DNA of 64,000 nucleotides from Halorubrum salinarum (GCF_013267195.1 NZ_CP053941.1:1364001-1428000); one strand, 5' to 3'. Shown: positions 44,480 through 52,578, counted from the first letter of the stretch. The notes: generated by a model not told the origin, from the sequence alone. Numbers and translations are program-made.

Positions 44480-45883
44480 TCAGACCAGCGGCTCGACGAG
44501 GTCCCGCCCCTCGTCGAGGAGCTCGTCGACGGCGGCCTCGGAGTCCGCCTCGGCGTACACGCGCAGCTTCGGCTCCGTGCCCGAAGGGCGGACGAGCAGC
44601 CACGAGCCGCTCTCCAAGAGGAGCTTGAACCCGTCGAGGGTGACGACCTTCGCGACGGGCGAGCCGCAGACGGACTCCGGGATGTGGTCCTCCAGCTCGT
44701 CGAGGACGCCCTCCTTCCGGTCGTCGGGGCAGTCGAGGGACATCTTCCCGGCCGCGATGTGGCCGTGCTCGTCGAGCAGGCGGTCGACGCGCGCGTCGAA
44801 CGGCTCTGCGGCGTGGGTCGCGGCCGCGAGCAGCGCCATCAGCACGCCGTCCTTCTCGCGGACGTGGCCGCGGAGGGTGAACCCGCCCGACTCCTCGCCG
44901 CCGAACAGCGCGTCGTGCTCGCCCATCGCCTCGGCGACCCACTTGAAGCCGACCGGCGTCTCGTACACTTCCTCGCCGTGCGCCTCCGCGATGCGGTCGA
45001 CGAGGAACGTCGTCGAGACGGTGCGGACCGCGGGCCCGGAGTCGGCCTCCAGCAGGCGGTCGTAGCAGGCGGCGTAGAAGAGGTTCGCGTCGAGGACGCC
45101 GCGGTCGGGCGTGACGACCGCGATCCGGTCGGCGTCGCCGTCGTTGGCGACCCCCAGGTCCACGTCGCTGTCGGGGTCGGTGACGCGGTCGGCCAGTTCC
45201 CCGAGGTGCTCGGCCGAGGGCTCGGGGGAGTCGCCGCCGAACGTCACGTCGCGCTCGCAGCGCAGGCGCACGACCTCCGCGCCCGCGGATTCGAGCAGCG
45301 CGTCGGTGACGCCCCGCCCGCTCCCGTGCATCGCGTCGTACGCGACCGTGAGCCCGGTGAGGTCGACGCCGCCTCCCGCTCCGGCGAGGTTCCCAACCAC
45401 CTCGCGGGCCGCGTCGGCGTGGTCGCTCACGAGGTCGACGCGCTCGACGTCGCCCCGCTCGGCCTCGGGCAGCAGGACCGGCTCCGCGAGCCGGTCGACG
45501 ACGTCCTCGGTCACGTCGGGGAGCGCGGGCGCGCCGTCGTGCGGGATGAACTTCACGCCGTTGTACTCGGGCGGGTTGTGCGAGGCGGTGACCATACACG
45601 CGCCGGCGAGCCCGCGGGAGACGATGGCGTGGGCGATGACCGGCGTCGGCGCGTCGCGCTCGGGTAGGATTACGTCGAAGCCGTTGCCGGCGAGCACCTC
45701 GGCGAGGCTCTCGGCGAAGCCCTCCGAGGTCTCGCGGGCGTCGTACCCCACGGCGACCGGTTCGTCGCGACCGGCCGCCTCGAGGTGGTCGGCGACCGCC
45801 TGCCCGACGATCCGCACGCGCTCGTCGGTGAAGGTGTCGAGCGTCGCGCGCCAGCCGTCCGTGCCGAAGGCAATCTCGTCCAT
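44480..45883 (-). CDS. Phosphohexomutase (phosphoglucomutase/phosphomannomutase/GlmM family)
   Basis: 467 residues. The phosphoserine loop is TASHNPPEYNGVKF (Ser102 region), the metal loop DGDADRI, the sugar-binding loop GEESGG, and the phosphate loop RPSGTEPKLRVY near the C terminus, so all four alpha-D-phosphohexomutase features are present. The enzyme moves phosphate between C1 and C6 of glucose, mannose or glucosamine phosphate; which of these is not decided by these motifs. ATG at 45881-45883 begins MDEIAFGTDGWRA, the family start. It is divergent from the FMN reductase. Confidence 0.93.
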   Translation of the reverse strand: MDEIAFGTDGWRATLDTFTDERVRIVGQAVADHLEAAGRDEPVAVGYDARETSEGFAESLAEVLAGNGFDVILPERDAPTPVIAHAIVSRGLAGACMVTASHNPPEYNGVKFIPHDGAPALPDVTEDVVDRLAEPVLLPEAERGDVERVDLVSDHADAAREVVGNLAGAGGGVDLTGLTVAYDAMHGSGRGVTDALLESAGAEVVRLRCERDVTFGGDSPEPSAEHLGELADRVTDPDSDVDLGVANDGDADRIAVVTPDRGVLDANLFYAACYDRLLEADSGPAVRTVSTTFLVDRIAEAHGEEVYETPVGFKWVAEAMGEHDALFGGEESGGFTLRGHVREKDGVLMALLAAATHAAEPFDARVDRLLDEHGHIAAGKMSLDCPDDRKEGVLDELEDHIPESVCGSPVAKVVTLDGFKLLLESGSWLLVRPSGTEPKLRVYAEADSEAAVDELLDEGRDLVEPLV

Positions 45884-46027
45884 ACCGGCCACGTCGACGG
45901 CGAGGGCAATAATGCCCCGTGCCGGTCGCGAGGCTTGCGACGGGCCCGGCGATCGGCGGAGCGCGGTGAGGCCCCGGCGGCTCCGTCGATCGACCGCGTT
46001 TTTGTGGCCGGACCTCGAACCCGCTGT

Positions 46028-46582
46028 ATGACCCGAATCGTCGCCGTCTCCGGCAGCCGGAGCGCGGACAGCACCACCCGGGCCGCGCTCCGCGTCGCGC
46101 TCGACGCCGCGGCCGACGCCGGCGCGGAGACCGACCTGATCGACCTCGCGGCCGTCGACCTCCCGCTGTACCACCCCGACGAGGACGCGCAGGGCGACAG
46201 CGAGGCCCTGAAGCGCCGCGTCCGCGAGGCCGACGGCGTCCTCGCCGGCACGCCCGTCTACCGCGGCTCCTACTCGTCGACGTTCAAGAACTTCCACGAC
46301 TTCTGCGGCTCCGACGAGTACGCGGACACGGCCGTGGGGCTGCTCGCGACCGCCGGCGGCGGCTCCTACGGCGGGACCTTGGAACACCTCCGGTCGACGT
46401 TCCGGAACGTCCACGCGTGGACCGTCCCTCACGAGGTCGGGATCCAGGGCGCCTCCTCGAAGGTCGAGACGGCGGCGGCCGCCCCCGACCGCGGGCCGCG
46501 GATCACCGACGAAGACCTCCGCCGGCGCACCGAGCGGCTCGGACGGGTCGTCGTCGAACACGCCGAGCGCATGCGGGAGTGA
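46028..46582 (+). CDS. NADPH-dependent FMN reductase
   Basis: 184 residues, flavodoxin-like. N-terminal phosphate loop VSGSRSADSTTRAALRVAL (about 7-25); middle VLAGTPVYRGSYSSTFKNFHDFC (about 73-95) and LLATAGGGSYGGTLEHLRSTFRN (about 108-130) match the FMN and NADPH regions of the SsuE/ChrR group. It may reduce FMN, quinones or azo compounds. ATG at 46028; an earlier in-frame ATG is on shadow codons. Its TGA overlaps a GTG (46579-46581) at the start of the rhodanese region, suggesting coupling. A T-rich box at 45999-46003 lies about 25 nt before the ATG. Confidence 0.85.
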   Translation: MTRIVAVSGSRSADSTTRAALRVALDAAADAGAETDLIDLAAVDLPLYHPDEDAQGDSEALKRRVREADGVLAGTPVYRGSYSSTFKNFHDFCGSDEYADTAVGLLATAGGGSYGGTLEHLRSTFRNVHAWTVPHEVGIQGASSKVETAAAAPDRGPRITDEDLRRRTERLGRVVVEHAERMRE

Positions 46583-46934
46583 GAGTGGCGCCGAACGCCT
46601 CGGGACCGACGACGAGCCGTTCCTGCTGGACATTCGACCCGAGTCGGACTACGGGCGTCGCGCGATCGACGGGAGCCTGAACGTGCCCGTGTACGACGAC
46701 CTCCGGCGCGGCGACGACGACGCGCTCCGCGGCCGGCTCGACGGGATCCCCGACGACCGCGAGGTGGTCACCGTCTGTAAGATGGGGATCGTCGCCAAGC
46801 GCGCGACTCGCGTGCTCGACGAGGCGGGCTACGAGGCGTCGACGCTCGCCGGCGGCATGAGCGGCTGGAACGGGTACCAGCGCGGGTCGCTCGGCTACAG
46901 GCTCCGGTCGCTGTGGTGGCGGCTGCGAGGGTGA
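46579..46934 (+). pseudogene. Rhodanese-domain gene with broken or unclear start
   Basis: The readable frame begins upstream of 46584 as AERLGTDDEPFLLDIRPESDYGRRAIDG and continues through VVTVCKMGIVAKRATRVLDEAG and AGGMSGWNGYQRGSLGYRL to the TGA at 46932-46934. That is a full rhodanese domain, with active-site CKMGIVAK. However, no ATG, GTG or TTG exists in this frame between 46383 and the domain. A GTG at 46579-46581 overlaps the previous stop (GTGA) but is in a different frame. The likely explanation is a frameshift in the first dozen codons. If translation instead began at the in-frame GTG at 46683, about 30 residues, including the first strand, would be lost. Confidence 0.6.
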
Positions 46935-47017
46935 CGGCGCGCGGTCGCGGCACTCGGGCGCCGGAACCCGCCGCCCTTTTGCCCGCCTCGCGCCTACGGC
47001 GCCCATGACCGAACCGG

Positions 47018-47566
47018 GTGACGACGACCGTGTCCGCTAACCGGAAGGGGGACCGCCGCGAGCGCGAGCTGGTGAACGCCTTGGACGAGGCGGGGTTCGC
47101 CGTGATGCGCGCGCCGGCCAGCGGCTCCGCCACGGAGCGCGAGCTGCCCGACGTGCTCGCTGGCGACGGCGAGACGTTCTACGCCATCGAGGCGAAGTCG
47201 AGCGCGGGCGACCCCATCTACCTCACCGGCGAGGAAGTGGAGGCGCTCCTCTTCTTCGCGCGGAACTTCGGCGCGAAGGCCCGGATCGCGGTCCGGTTCG
47301 ACCGGGAGGACTGGTACTTCTTCCACCCGGGCGACCTCTACACCACCGACGCCGGGTCCTACCGGGTGAAGAAGGAGAAAGCCCTGGCCGACGGCACCGA
47401 CTTCCCCGAGTTCGTCGGCGAGACGGAGAAGGTGACGCTCGGCGAGGTCGGCGGGGGCGACGGCGACGCGGACGAGGTCGATCCCGAGACCGAGGAGCGG
47501 CGGGCGATCCTAGAGGCCGTCCGCGACGGCCACATGCCGGTCGAGGACGCGCTCGACGTGCTGTAG
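47018..47566 (+). CDS. hjc: Holliday junction resolvase Hjc
   Basis: About 182 residues. The nuclease core is intact: [21 protein letters not shown] (first catalytic Glu in ERELV), [19 protein letters not shown] (Asp) and [24 protein letters not shown] (Glu and Lys). A C-terminal extension (about residues 140-182) is acidic and not part of the resolvase fold. Hjc cuts four-way junctions. The start is uncertain: GTG at 47018 or at 47030. A TTTT box at 46977-46980 is 25 nt before the ATG at 47005, but that ATG is out of frame with hjc and stops after 11 codons. Confidence 0.9.
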   Translation: MTTTVSANRKGDRRERELVNALDEAGFAVMRAPASGSATERELPDVLAGDGETFYAIEAKSSAGDPIYLTGEEVEALLFFARNFGAKARIAVRFDREDWYFFHPGDLYTTDAGSYRVKKEKALADGTDFPEFVGETEKVTLGEVGGGDGDADEVDPETEERRAILEAVRDGHMPVEDALDVL

Positions 47567-47632
47567 CGCGGCGGACCTCCCCCGCCCCGCGACCCCCTCG
47601 CTTATCCCTCGCCGCGTCGAACTCCGGGACGA

Positions 47633-48619
47633 ATGAGCGAGGACTTCGGCCTGCTCGAACCGGCGGACCAGCCCGGCGACGAGTGGGAGCAGCTCGACGT
47701 CTCCGACACCGAGGCCGACCGGATCGCCCGGCGGCAGGACCGCGAGTTCGACGAGTTCCGCAAGCGGATCAAAGACACCGAGCAGTTCAAGCTCCAGGAG
47801 TCGGTCTTCGACGACGCCACGCTGGCGGCGGTGTACAAGCTGGTCCAGGACGGCTACGTCGACGCCTTCGGCGGGCCGGTGTCTACGGGGAAGGAGGCGA
47901 GCGTCTTCGAGGCGCTCGGTGGGCAGGCCGGCGAGCGGCCGGAGCCGGGGTCCGAGGCGGCCGGCGGCGGCCCCGAGGGCGTCACGCCCGAGCGCGAGGT
48001 CGCGGTGAAGGTGTACCGGATCAACTCCTCGAACTTCCGGCAGATGCGCGAGTACCTGGAGGGCGACCCGCGCTTCGAGGGGATCGCGAGCGACAAGAAG
48101 GCGGTCGTGCTCGCGTGGACCCGCAAGGAGTTCGCGAACCTCGAACGCGCGCGGCAGGCGGGCGTCCGGGTCCCCGAACCGATCGCGGTCCAGCGGAACG
48201 TCCTCGTGATGGAGCTGGTCGGCCACGCCGAGGACCGCGCCCGGCGGCTGAGCGAGGTCGACGTGGAGAACCCCGAGACCGCCTACGAGGTCGTCCGCGA
48301 GTACATGCGCCGCCTGTACGGCGCCGGGCTGATCCACGGCGACCTCTCGGAGTACAACATGATCATCCACGAGGGCGAGCTGGTGATCATCGACCTCGGG
48401 CAGGCGGTGACGGTCCACCACCCCAACGCCGGCGAGTTCCTGACGCGGGACTGCGAGAACGTGGCGACCTTTTTCACGCGACAGGGGATCGACGTCGACC
48501 CCGACGACCTGCGCGCGTACGTGACGGAGCCCGAGCCGGACCCGACGGGTGAGCCGGGAGCGGACGGCGAACCGGAGCCGGACGGCGAACCGGAGTCGGG
48601 CGAAGGGGCGACCGAGTAG
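47633..48619 (+). CDS. rio1: RIO1-family serine protein kinase
   Basis: 328 residues. The Rio kinase lacks the usual activation segment and acts in ribosome maturation. Nucleotide loop GPVSTGKEASVFEAL (about 84-98), catalytic loop LIHGDLSEYNMIIH (about 241-254, HGD then N), metal Asp in IIDLGQAV (about 261-268). A Gly/Pro/Glu-rich insert (about 99-121, GGQAGERPEPGSEAAGGGPEGVTPE) interrupts the N-terminal half, and the C terminus repeats a GEPEPDGEPE motif and is probably disordered. The KH-domain gene follows after 103 bp. This is the archaeal rio1-KH arrangement. Confidence 0.93.
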   Translation: MSEDFGLLEPADQPGDEWEQLDVSDTEADRIARRQDREFDEFRKRIKDTEQFKLQESVFDDATLAAVYKLVQDGYVDAFGGPVSTGKEASVFEALGGQAGERPEPGSEAAGGGPEGVTPEREVAVKVYRINSSNFRQMREYLEGDPRFEGIASDKKAVVLAWTRKEFANLERARQAGVRVPEPIAVQRNVLVMELVGHAEDRARRLSEVDVENPETAYEVVREYMRRLYGAGLIHGDLSEYNMIIHEGELVIIDLGQAVTVHHPNAGEFLTRDCENVATFFTRQGIDVDPDDLRAYVTEPEPDPTGEPGADGEPEPDGEPESGEGATE

Positions 48620-48692
48620 ACCGACGCCGGCTCCGCCGCAAGCGGCCGAAGACCACCGCCACGCGGCCACACACCGGCCGCGGCGGAACACG

Positions 48693-48700
48693 CTTAAAAG
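48693..48700 (+). promoter_or_regulatory. TATA-like box of the KH-domain gene
   Basis: CTTAAAAG ends 22 nt before the ATG at 48723, so the KH gene may have its own promoter besides any read-through from rio1. Confidence 0.45.
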
Positions 48701-48722
48701 GCTCCGCCGGGTATCCCGTGGC

Positions 48723-49265
48723 ATGCAACACGTGACGGTTCCGCAGGACCGTATCGGCGTCGTCATCGGCGCCGGCGGCGAGACGATGCGGGAGATCGAA
48801 GAGCGGGCGAACGTGCGGCTCGACATCGACTCGGAGTCGGGGAGCGTCGCCATCGAGGAGCGCGACGACCCGGTCGCGGCGATGGTGGCCCCCGACGTGA
48901 TCAAGGCGATCGGCCGCGGCTTCAAGCCGGAGACGGCGCTGTCGATCCTCGACCACGACCTCCGGACGCTCGATCTCATCGACCTCTCTGAGCATACCCG
49001 AAACGACAACGACCTCCAGCGCAAGAAGGGCCGGATCATCGGCGAGAACGGGCGCACGCGCGAACTGATCGAGGAGCTGTCGGGGGCGAACGTCGTCGTC
49101 TACGGCTCGACCGTGGGCGCCGTGGGCCAGCCCGAGGAGCTGGAAGTGGTCCGACGGGCGGTCGGGATGCTGCTCGACGGCGCTCCGCACGGCGCGGTGT
49201 ACTCGTACTTGGAGCGGATGTCGAACGAGCTCGACGACGACGTGAGCTTCAACGCGCCGCAGTAA
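48723..49265 (+). CDS. KH-domain RNA-binding protein (Krr1/Dim2-like)
   Basis: 180 residues. Two KH-type motifs are visible: VTVPQDRIGVVIGAGGETMREIEERANVRLDIDSE (residues 4-38, GxxG as GAGG) and KKGRIIGENGRTRELIEELSGANVVVYG (about 102-129, GENG). This matches the archaeal Dim2/Krr1 relative that works with Rio1 in small-subunit processing, consistent with its position after rio1. The ATG follows a TATA-like box. The C terminus LERMSNELDDDVSFNAPQ is conserved-looking. Confidence 0.88.
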   Translation: MQHVTVPQDRIGVVIGAGGETMREIEERANVRLDIDSESGSVAIEERDDPVAAMVAPDVIKAIGRGFKPETALSILDHDLRTLDLIDLSEHTRNDNDLQRKKGRIIGENGRTRELIEELSGANVVVYGSTVGAVGQPEELEVVRRAVGMLLDGAPHGAVYSYLERMSNELDDDVSFNAPQ

Positions 49266-49307
49266 GCGAACGGACTTCCCGGCGTTGCGGTCGGTTTCGC
49301 CGTCGCT

Positions 49308-49321
49308 GTTCGTTTATAAAT
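49308..49321 (+). repeat. 14-bp direct repeat, left copy
   Basis: GTTCGTTTATAAAT, repeated exactly at 49597-49610. The core TTTATAAA is also a good TATA box. See the right copy for the interval between them. Confidence 0.85.
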
Positions 49322-49356
49322 CGTCGTTGCCACTACGACGAACACCGCCAAAGCCC

Positions 49357-49444
49357 CAGTCGCGAGGCCGGAGTACGCTCGTTGCGCTCCTCGCTCGCTT
49401 CGCTCGCTGCGGTGCTTACGTCGCCTACTCCGGCCTCGCGACTG
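49357..49444. repeat. 19-bp perfect inverted repeat
   Basis: CAGTCGCGAGGCCGGAGTA at 49357-49375 is the exact reverse complement of 49426-49444. The 50-nt interior is rich in GCTCGC-type short repeats and can fold further. The right arm abuts the hairpin element that starts at 49442. This is part of the 491-bp gap between the KH gene and the thermosome, in which I see no gene. Confidence 0.85.
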
Positions 49445-49595
49445 CCCCTCTGAGTCCCATCCGACCGCCACCGCAACCTCACCTCACGCCTCCCCAGCCT
49501 CGTCGCTGGCACCCTCCGCTTCGCTCCGGGAGCCAGCGACTCCCTCGCGCGTGCGGTTCGCGGCCTGCCGGCCGCTCACCGGCACGCGCCACCGC
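49442..49595. repeat. Hairpin-rich dispersed element, copy A
   Basis: Left end CTGCCCCTCTGAGTCCC then CCGACCGC; right end GGCACGCGCCACCGC. Inside are stems GTCGCTGGC/GCCAGCGAC (49502-49510 with 49532-49540), GCGGCC/GGCCGC (49560-49565 with 49570-49575), and a closing pair GCGCGTGC/GCACGCGC (49547-49554 with 49582-49589). Copy B at 61400-61600 shares the ends and the closing pair while its inner hairpins differ. Both are in intergenic DNA. No protein gene is inside. Confidence 0.75.
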
Positions 49596-49596
49596 C

Positions 49597-49610
49597 GTTC
49601 GTTTATAAAT
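49597..49610 (+). repeat. 14-bp direct repeat, right copy
   Basis: GTTCGTTTATAAAT, identical to 49308-49321. The two copies flank 275 bp that holds the 19-bp inverted repeat and hairpin element A. This arrangement is what a target-site duplication would look like, though a duplicated promoter box would also fit. Confidence 0.85.
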
Positions 49611-49639
49611 GACCACCGGCCAGCAGTCGATCTGGAGTT

Positions 49640-49648
49640 CTATATAAA
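49640..49648 (+). promoter_or_regulatory. Distal TATA-like box before the thermosome gene
   Basis: CTATATAAA sits 110 nt upstream of the thermosome ATG. Transcription from here would start near 49670. AAAGGGG (49646-49652) and CCCCTTT (49684-49690) flank the region and can pair as DNA, though only part lies within the predicted transcript. Confidence 0.45.
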
Positions 49649-49723
49649 GGGGCGTGTGAACGCACCTCATACCGGCGGATAATCCCCTTTCGTGTTGCGG
49701 TTTCGCACGATACGAGCGAAGGG

Positions 49724-49731
49724 TTTATATA
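49724..49731 (+). promoter_or_regulatory. TATA box of the thermosome gene
   Basis: TTTATATA, preceded by CGAAGGG, ends 26 nt before the ATG at 49758, giving a leaderless or very short leader. Chaperonin genes in haloarchaea are heat-induced and promoter-proximal elements of this type are involved; the heat response here is inferred. Confidence 0.6.
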
Positions 49732-49742
49732 GAATCACAAAC

Positions 49743-49757
49743 AATCAAAGGTTGATT
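49743..49757. promoter_or_regulatory. Inverted repeat at the thermosome transcription start
   Basis: AATCAA-AGG-TTGATT is a perfect 6-bp palindrome with a 3-nt spacer. It ends exactly before the ATG, over the predicted start of transcription, so a repressor bound here would block initiation. Function is inferred. Confidence 0.5.
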
Positions 49758-51443
49758 ATGTCTCAGCGACAGCGGATGGGCAACCAGCCCATGATCGTAC
49801 TTTCCGAGGAGTCGCAGCGCACGTCCGGCAAGGACGCGCAGAACATGAACATCACGGCCGGGAAGGCTGTCGCGGAGTCCGTCCGCACGACGCTCGGCCC
49901 GAAAGGGATGGACAAGATGCTCGTCGACTCCGGCGGGTCCGTCGTCGTCACGAACGACGGCGTCACCATCCTGAAAGAGATGGACATCGACCACCCGGCG
50001 GCCAACATGATCGTCGAGGTCTCCGAGACGCAGGAGGAGGAGGTCGGCGACGGCACCACCTCCGCGGTCGTGGTCGCCGGTGAGCTCCTCGACCAGGCCG
50101 AGGAGCTCCTCGACCAGGACATCCACGCGACGACCCTCGCGCAGGGGTACCGTCAGGCCGCCGAGAAGGCCAAGGAGATCCTCGACGAGGAGGCCATCGA
50201 CGTCTCCGCCGACGACCGCGACACGCTCGTCCAGATCGCCGAGACGGCGATGACGGGCAAGGGCGCGGAGAACTCCAAGGACCTCCTCGCCGAGCTCGTC
50301 GTCGACGCCGTCCTCGCGGTCCAGGACGACGACGGCATCGACACGGAGAACGTCTCCGTCGAGAAGGTCGTCGGCAGCTCCATCGACGAGTCCGAGCTCG
50401 TCGAGGGCGTCATCGTCGACAAGGAGCGCGTCGACGAGAACATGCCCTTCGCGGTCGAGGACGCCGACGTCGCGCTGTTCGACGGCGCCATCGAAGTGAA
50501 GGAGACGGAGATCGACGCCGAGGTCAACGTCACGGACCCCGACCAGCTCCAGCAGTTCCTCGACCAGGAGGAGGAGCAGCTCCGCGAGATGGTCGACCAC
50601 CTGACCGAGATCGGCGCCGACGTCGTCTTCGTCGGTGACGGCATCGACGACATGGCACAGCACTACCTCGCGCAGGAGGGCATCCTCGCCGTCCGCCGCG
50701 CGAAGTCCGACGACCTCAAGCGCCTCGCCCGCGCGACCGGCGGCCGCGTCGTCTCCAACCTCGACGACATCGAGACGGACGACCTCGGCTTCGCCGGCTC
50801 CGTCGCCCAGAAGGACATCGGCGGCGACGAGCGCATCTTCGTCGAGGACGTCGAGGAGGCGAAGTCCGTCACCCTCATCCTCCGCGGCGGCACCGAGCAC
50901 GTCGTCGACGAGGTCGAGCGCGCCATCGACGACTCGCTCGGCGTCGTCCGCACGACGCTGCTCGACGGGAAGGTGCTGCCCGGCGGCGGCGCCCCCGAGG
51001 CCGAGCTGGCCCTCCAGCTCCGCGACTTCGCCGACTCCGTCGGCGGCCGCGAGCAGCTCGCCGTCGAGGCGTTCGCCGACGCCTTGGAAGTCGTCCCGCG
51101 CACCCTCGCCGAGAACGCGGGCCTCGACCCCATCGACTCGCTGGTCGACCTCCGCTCCCGCCACGACGGCGGCGAGTTCGGCGCCGGTCTCGACGCCTAC
51201 ACGGGCGACGTGATCGACATGGAGGCCGAGGGCGTCGTGGAGCCGCTCCGCGTCAAGACCCAGGCCATCGAGTCCGCCACCGAGGCGGCCGTCATGATCC
51301 TCCGCATCGACGACGTCATCGCCGCGGGCGACCTCAAGGGCGGCAGCACCGACGACGGCGGCGACGACGGCGGCCCCGGCGGCGCGCCCGGCGGCATGGG
51401 CGGCGGCATGGGCGGCATGGGCGGTATGGGCGGCGCGATGTGA
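49758..51443 (+). CDS. Thermosome subunit (group II chaperonin)
   Basis: 561 residues. Group II chaperonins fold proteins in double rings using ATP. Motifs: [12 protein letters not shown] (about residues 46-57), [29 protein letters not shown] (about 98-119), and [17 protein letters not shown] near 412-428. The C terminus ends with [17 protein letters not shown], the Gly-Met repeats of haloarchaeal thermosomes. The ATG at 49758 follows the TATA box at 49724 with leaderless spacing; an in-frame codon at 49692 lies upstream of the promoter and is not the start. Codon use is highly biased, consistent with high expression. Monocistronic. Confidence 0.96.
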   Translation: MSQRQRMGNQPMIVLSEESQRTSGKDAQNMNITAGKAVAESVRTTLGPKGMDKMLVDSGGSVVVTNDGVTILKEMDIDHPAANMIVEVSETQEEEVGDGTTSAVVVAGELLDQAEELLDQDIHATTLAQGYRQAAEKAKEILDEEAIDVSADDRDTLVQIAETAMTGKGAENSKDLLAELVVDAVLAVQDDDGIDTENVSVEKVVGSSIDESELVEGVIVDKERVDENMPFAVEDADVALFDGAIEVKETEIDAEVNVTDPDQLQQFLDQEEEQLREMVDHLTEIGADVVFVGDGIDDMAQHYLAQEGILAVRRAKSDDLKRLARATGGRVVSNLDDIETDDLGFAGSVAQKDIGGDERIFVEDVEEAKSVTLILRGGTEHVVDEVERAIDDSLGVVRTTLLDGKVLPGGGAPEAELALQLRDFADSVGGREQLAVEAFADALEVVPRTLAENAGLDPIDSLVDLRSRHDGGEFGAGLDAYTGDVIDMEAEGVVEPLRVKTQAIESATEAAVMILRIDDVIAAGDLKGGSTDDGGDDGGPGGAPGGMGGGMGGMGGMGGAM

Positions 51444-51753
51444 AGTTCGGTTAACGCCTTCACACCCCCAGCCTGACCGTAGCCGCTTCGCCGAACCGTC
51501 CGCAGACCGACCGTCGCGCGCCCCTTCGGGCCCGACGACACGCGACTTTTATCGACGACCGGACCCGCGTAGCGACGCGCTCGTTCCCTGGTCTGGATCC
51601 CTACTTCTCCCAACCGAGTCCCGCGCTACCGACCCCCACATTCGGTTCGCGCGACACGAGGGTAACACCCGCGTAACCACCGGACGGCGGTGTCCGCGAG
51701 CGGTTAAGTGACTCCCGGCCCTCCGTTCGCCCGACGAGGTTTTCACGTTCACC
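51444..51753. other. 310-bp gap without a gene
   Basis: Between the thermosome and the LUD-domain gene. A GCGGTTAAGTGAC box near 51699-51711 is a possible TATA region of the downstream gene. A CTTTTATCG run lies near 51545. I see no tRNA, no strong hairpin terminator and no open frame with haloarchaeal composition on either strand. Confidence 0.4.
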
Positions 51754-52410
51754 ATGCCACAGCAGAAGGCCGATTACGCAGACGACGCCGAGATCGACGC
51801 GGAACTAGACGAGCTTCCCGACGACGAGACGGTCGAGGAGACGGTCGCGAACCTAGAGGAGCGCGGCTTCGACGTGGTCGTCGTCGACAACGCCGACGAG
51901 GCGCTGGAGACCGTGACGTCGCGGATCCCCGCCGGGGTCTCCGTGATGAACGGGCACTCGACGACGCTCGAAGAGATCGGGTTCGACGAGTTCCTGAGCG
52001 AGGGCGACCACGAGTGGGAGAGCCTCCCCGACCAGATCTGGGGCATCGACGACGACGCGGAGCGACAGGCCGCGCGGCGCGAGTCTCAGACCGCGGACTA
52101 CTTTCTCGGCGGCATCAACGCGGTCGCGCAGACGGGCGAGCTCGTCGCCGCCGACCTCTCCGGCAGCCGGATCGGCGCGTACCCGTTCGCGGCGGGCAAC
52201 GTCGTCATCGTCACCGGGATCAACAAGATCGTTCCGACGCTCGACGACGCCCTCGACCGGCTCGAGTCGGTCGCGTACCCGCTGGAGAACGAGCGCGCGC
52301 AGGAGGCGTACGGCGTCGAGTCCGCCATCGCGAAGCAGCTGATCTACCGCCGCGAGGCCGAGGAGGGCCGCACGACGGTCGTCCTCGTGCGCGAGCAGCT
52401 CGGGTACTGA
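51754..52410 (+). CDS. LUD-domain protein (LutC/YkgG-like)
   Basis: 218 residues. It has the DUF162 fold found in L-lactate utilisation protein C: VANLEERGFDVVVVDNADEALETVTSRIPAGVSVMNGHSTTLEEIGF (about 28-74), a central DYFLGGINAVAQTGELVAADLSGSRIGAYPFAAGNVVIVTGINKIVPTLDDALDRL (about 110-165) with the conserved Gly-Asn-Val run. A long acidic N terminus is added. LutA and LutB are not adjacent, so it may work alone or with partners elsewhere. Specific substrate unknown. Confidence 0.85.
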   Translation: MPQQKADYADDAEIDAELDELPDDETVEETVANLEERGFDVVVVDNADEALETVTSRIPAGVSVMNGHSTTLEEIGFDEFLSEGDHEWESLPDQIWGIDDDAERQAARRESQTADYFLGGINAVAQTGELVAADLSGSRIGAYPFAAGNVVIVTGINKIVPTLDDALDRLESVAYPLENERAQEAYGVESAIAKQLIYRREAEEGRTTVVLVREQLGY

Positions 52411-52486
52411 GCCCGCGCCGACGCTCCACGCGCTTTCTTCCCCCTTTCGACGGCCTCGCGGCGAGCAATGCTACGAGCCGCGAGGA

Positions 52487-52578
52487 TACGGGCCGGGAGG
52501 GATTCGAACCACGGTCGCTCCCGTTCGCTCGCTACGCTCGCTCACCTCCCGCTCCTTGATTCGAATCCCTCCCGACCG
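52487..52578. repeat. tRNA-Lys tail duplication with inverted arm
   Basis: A 24-bp sequence (52487-52510) is identical to 52616-52639, covering the last 20 or so nt of tRNA-Lys, its discriminator and flanking bases. It is not a tRNA, as nothing else of a tRNA follows. GGGAGGGATTCGAA at 52495-52508 is also matched by TTCGAATCCCTCCC at 52560-52573, so the T arm sequence occurs once more, inverted. The loop between has GCTCGCTACGCTCGC, a simple palindromic filler. No integrase is near. Confidence 0.8.

Noticed and set aside
49266-49757. A possible small protein or CRISPR array before the thermosome
   Set aside because: The repeats are inverted rather than evenly spaced, and no frame has a promoter and acidic composition together.
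52487-52510. A second tRNA-Lys gene
   Set aside because: Only the last 20 or so nt are present; no anticodon or D arm follows.
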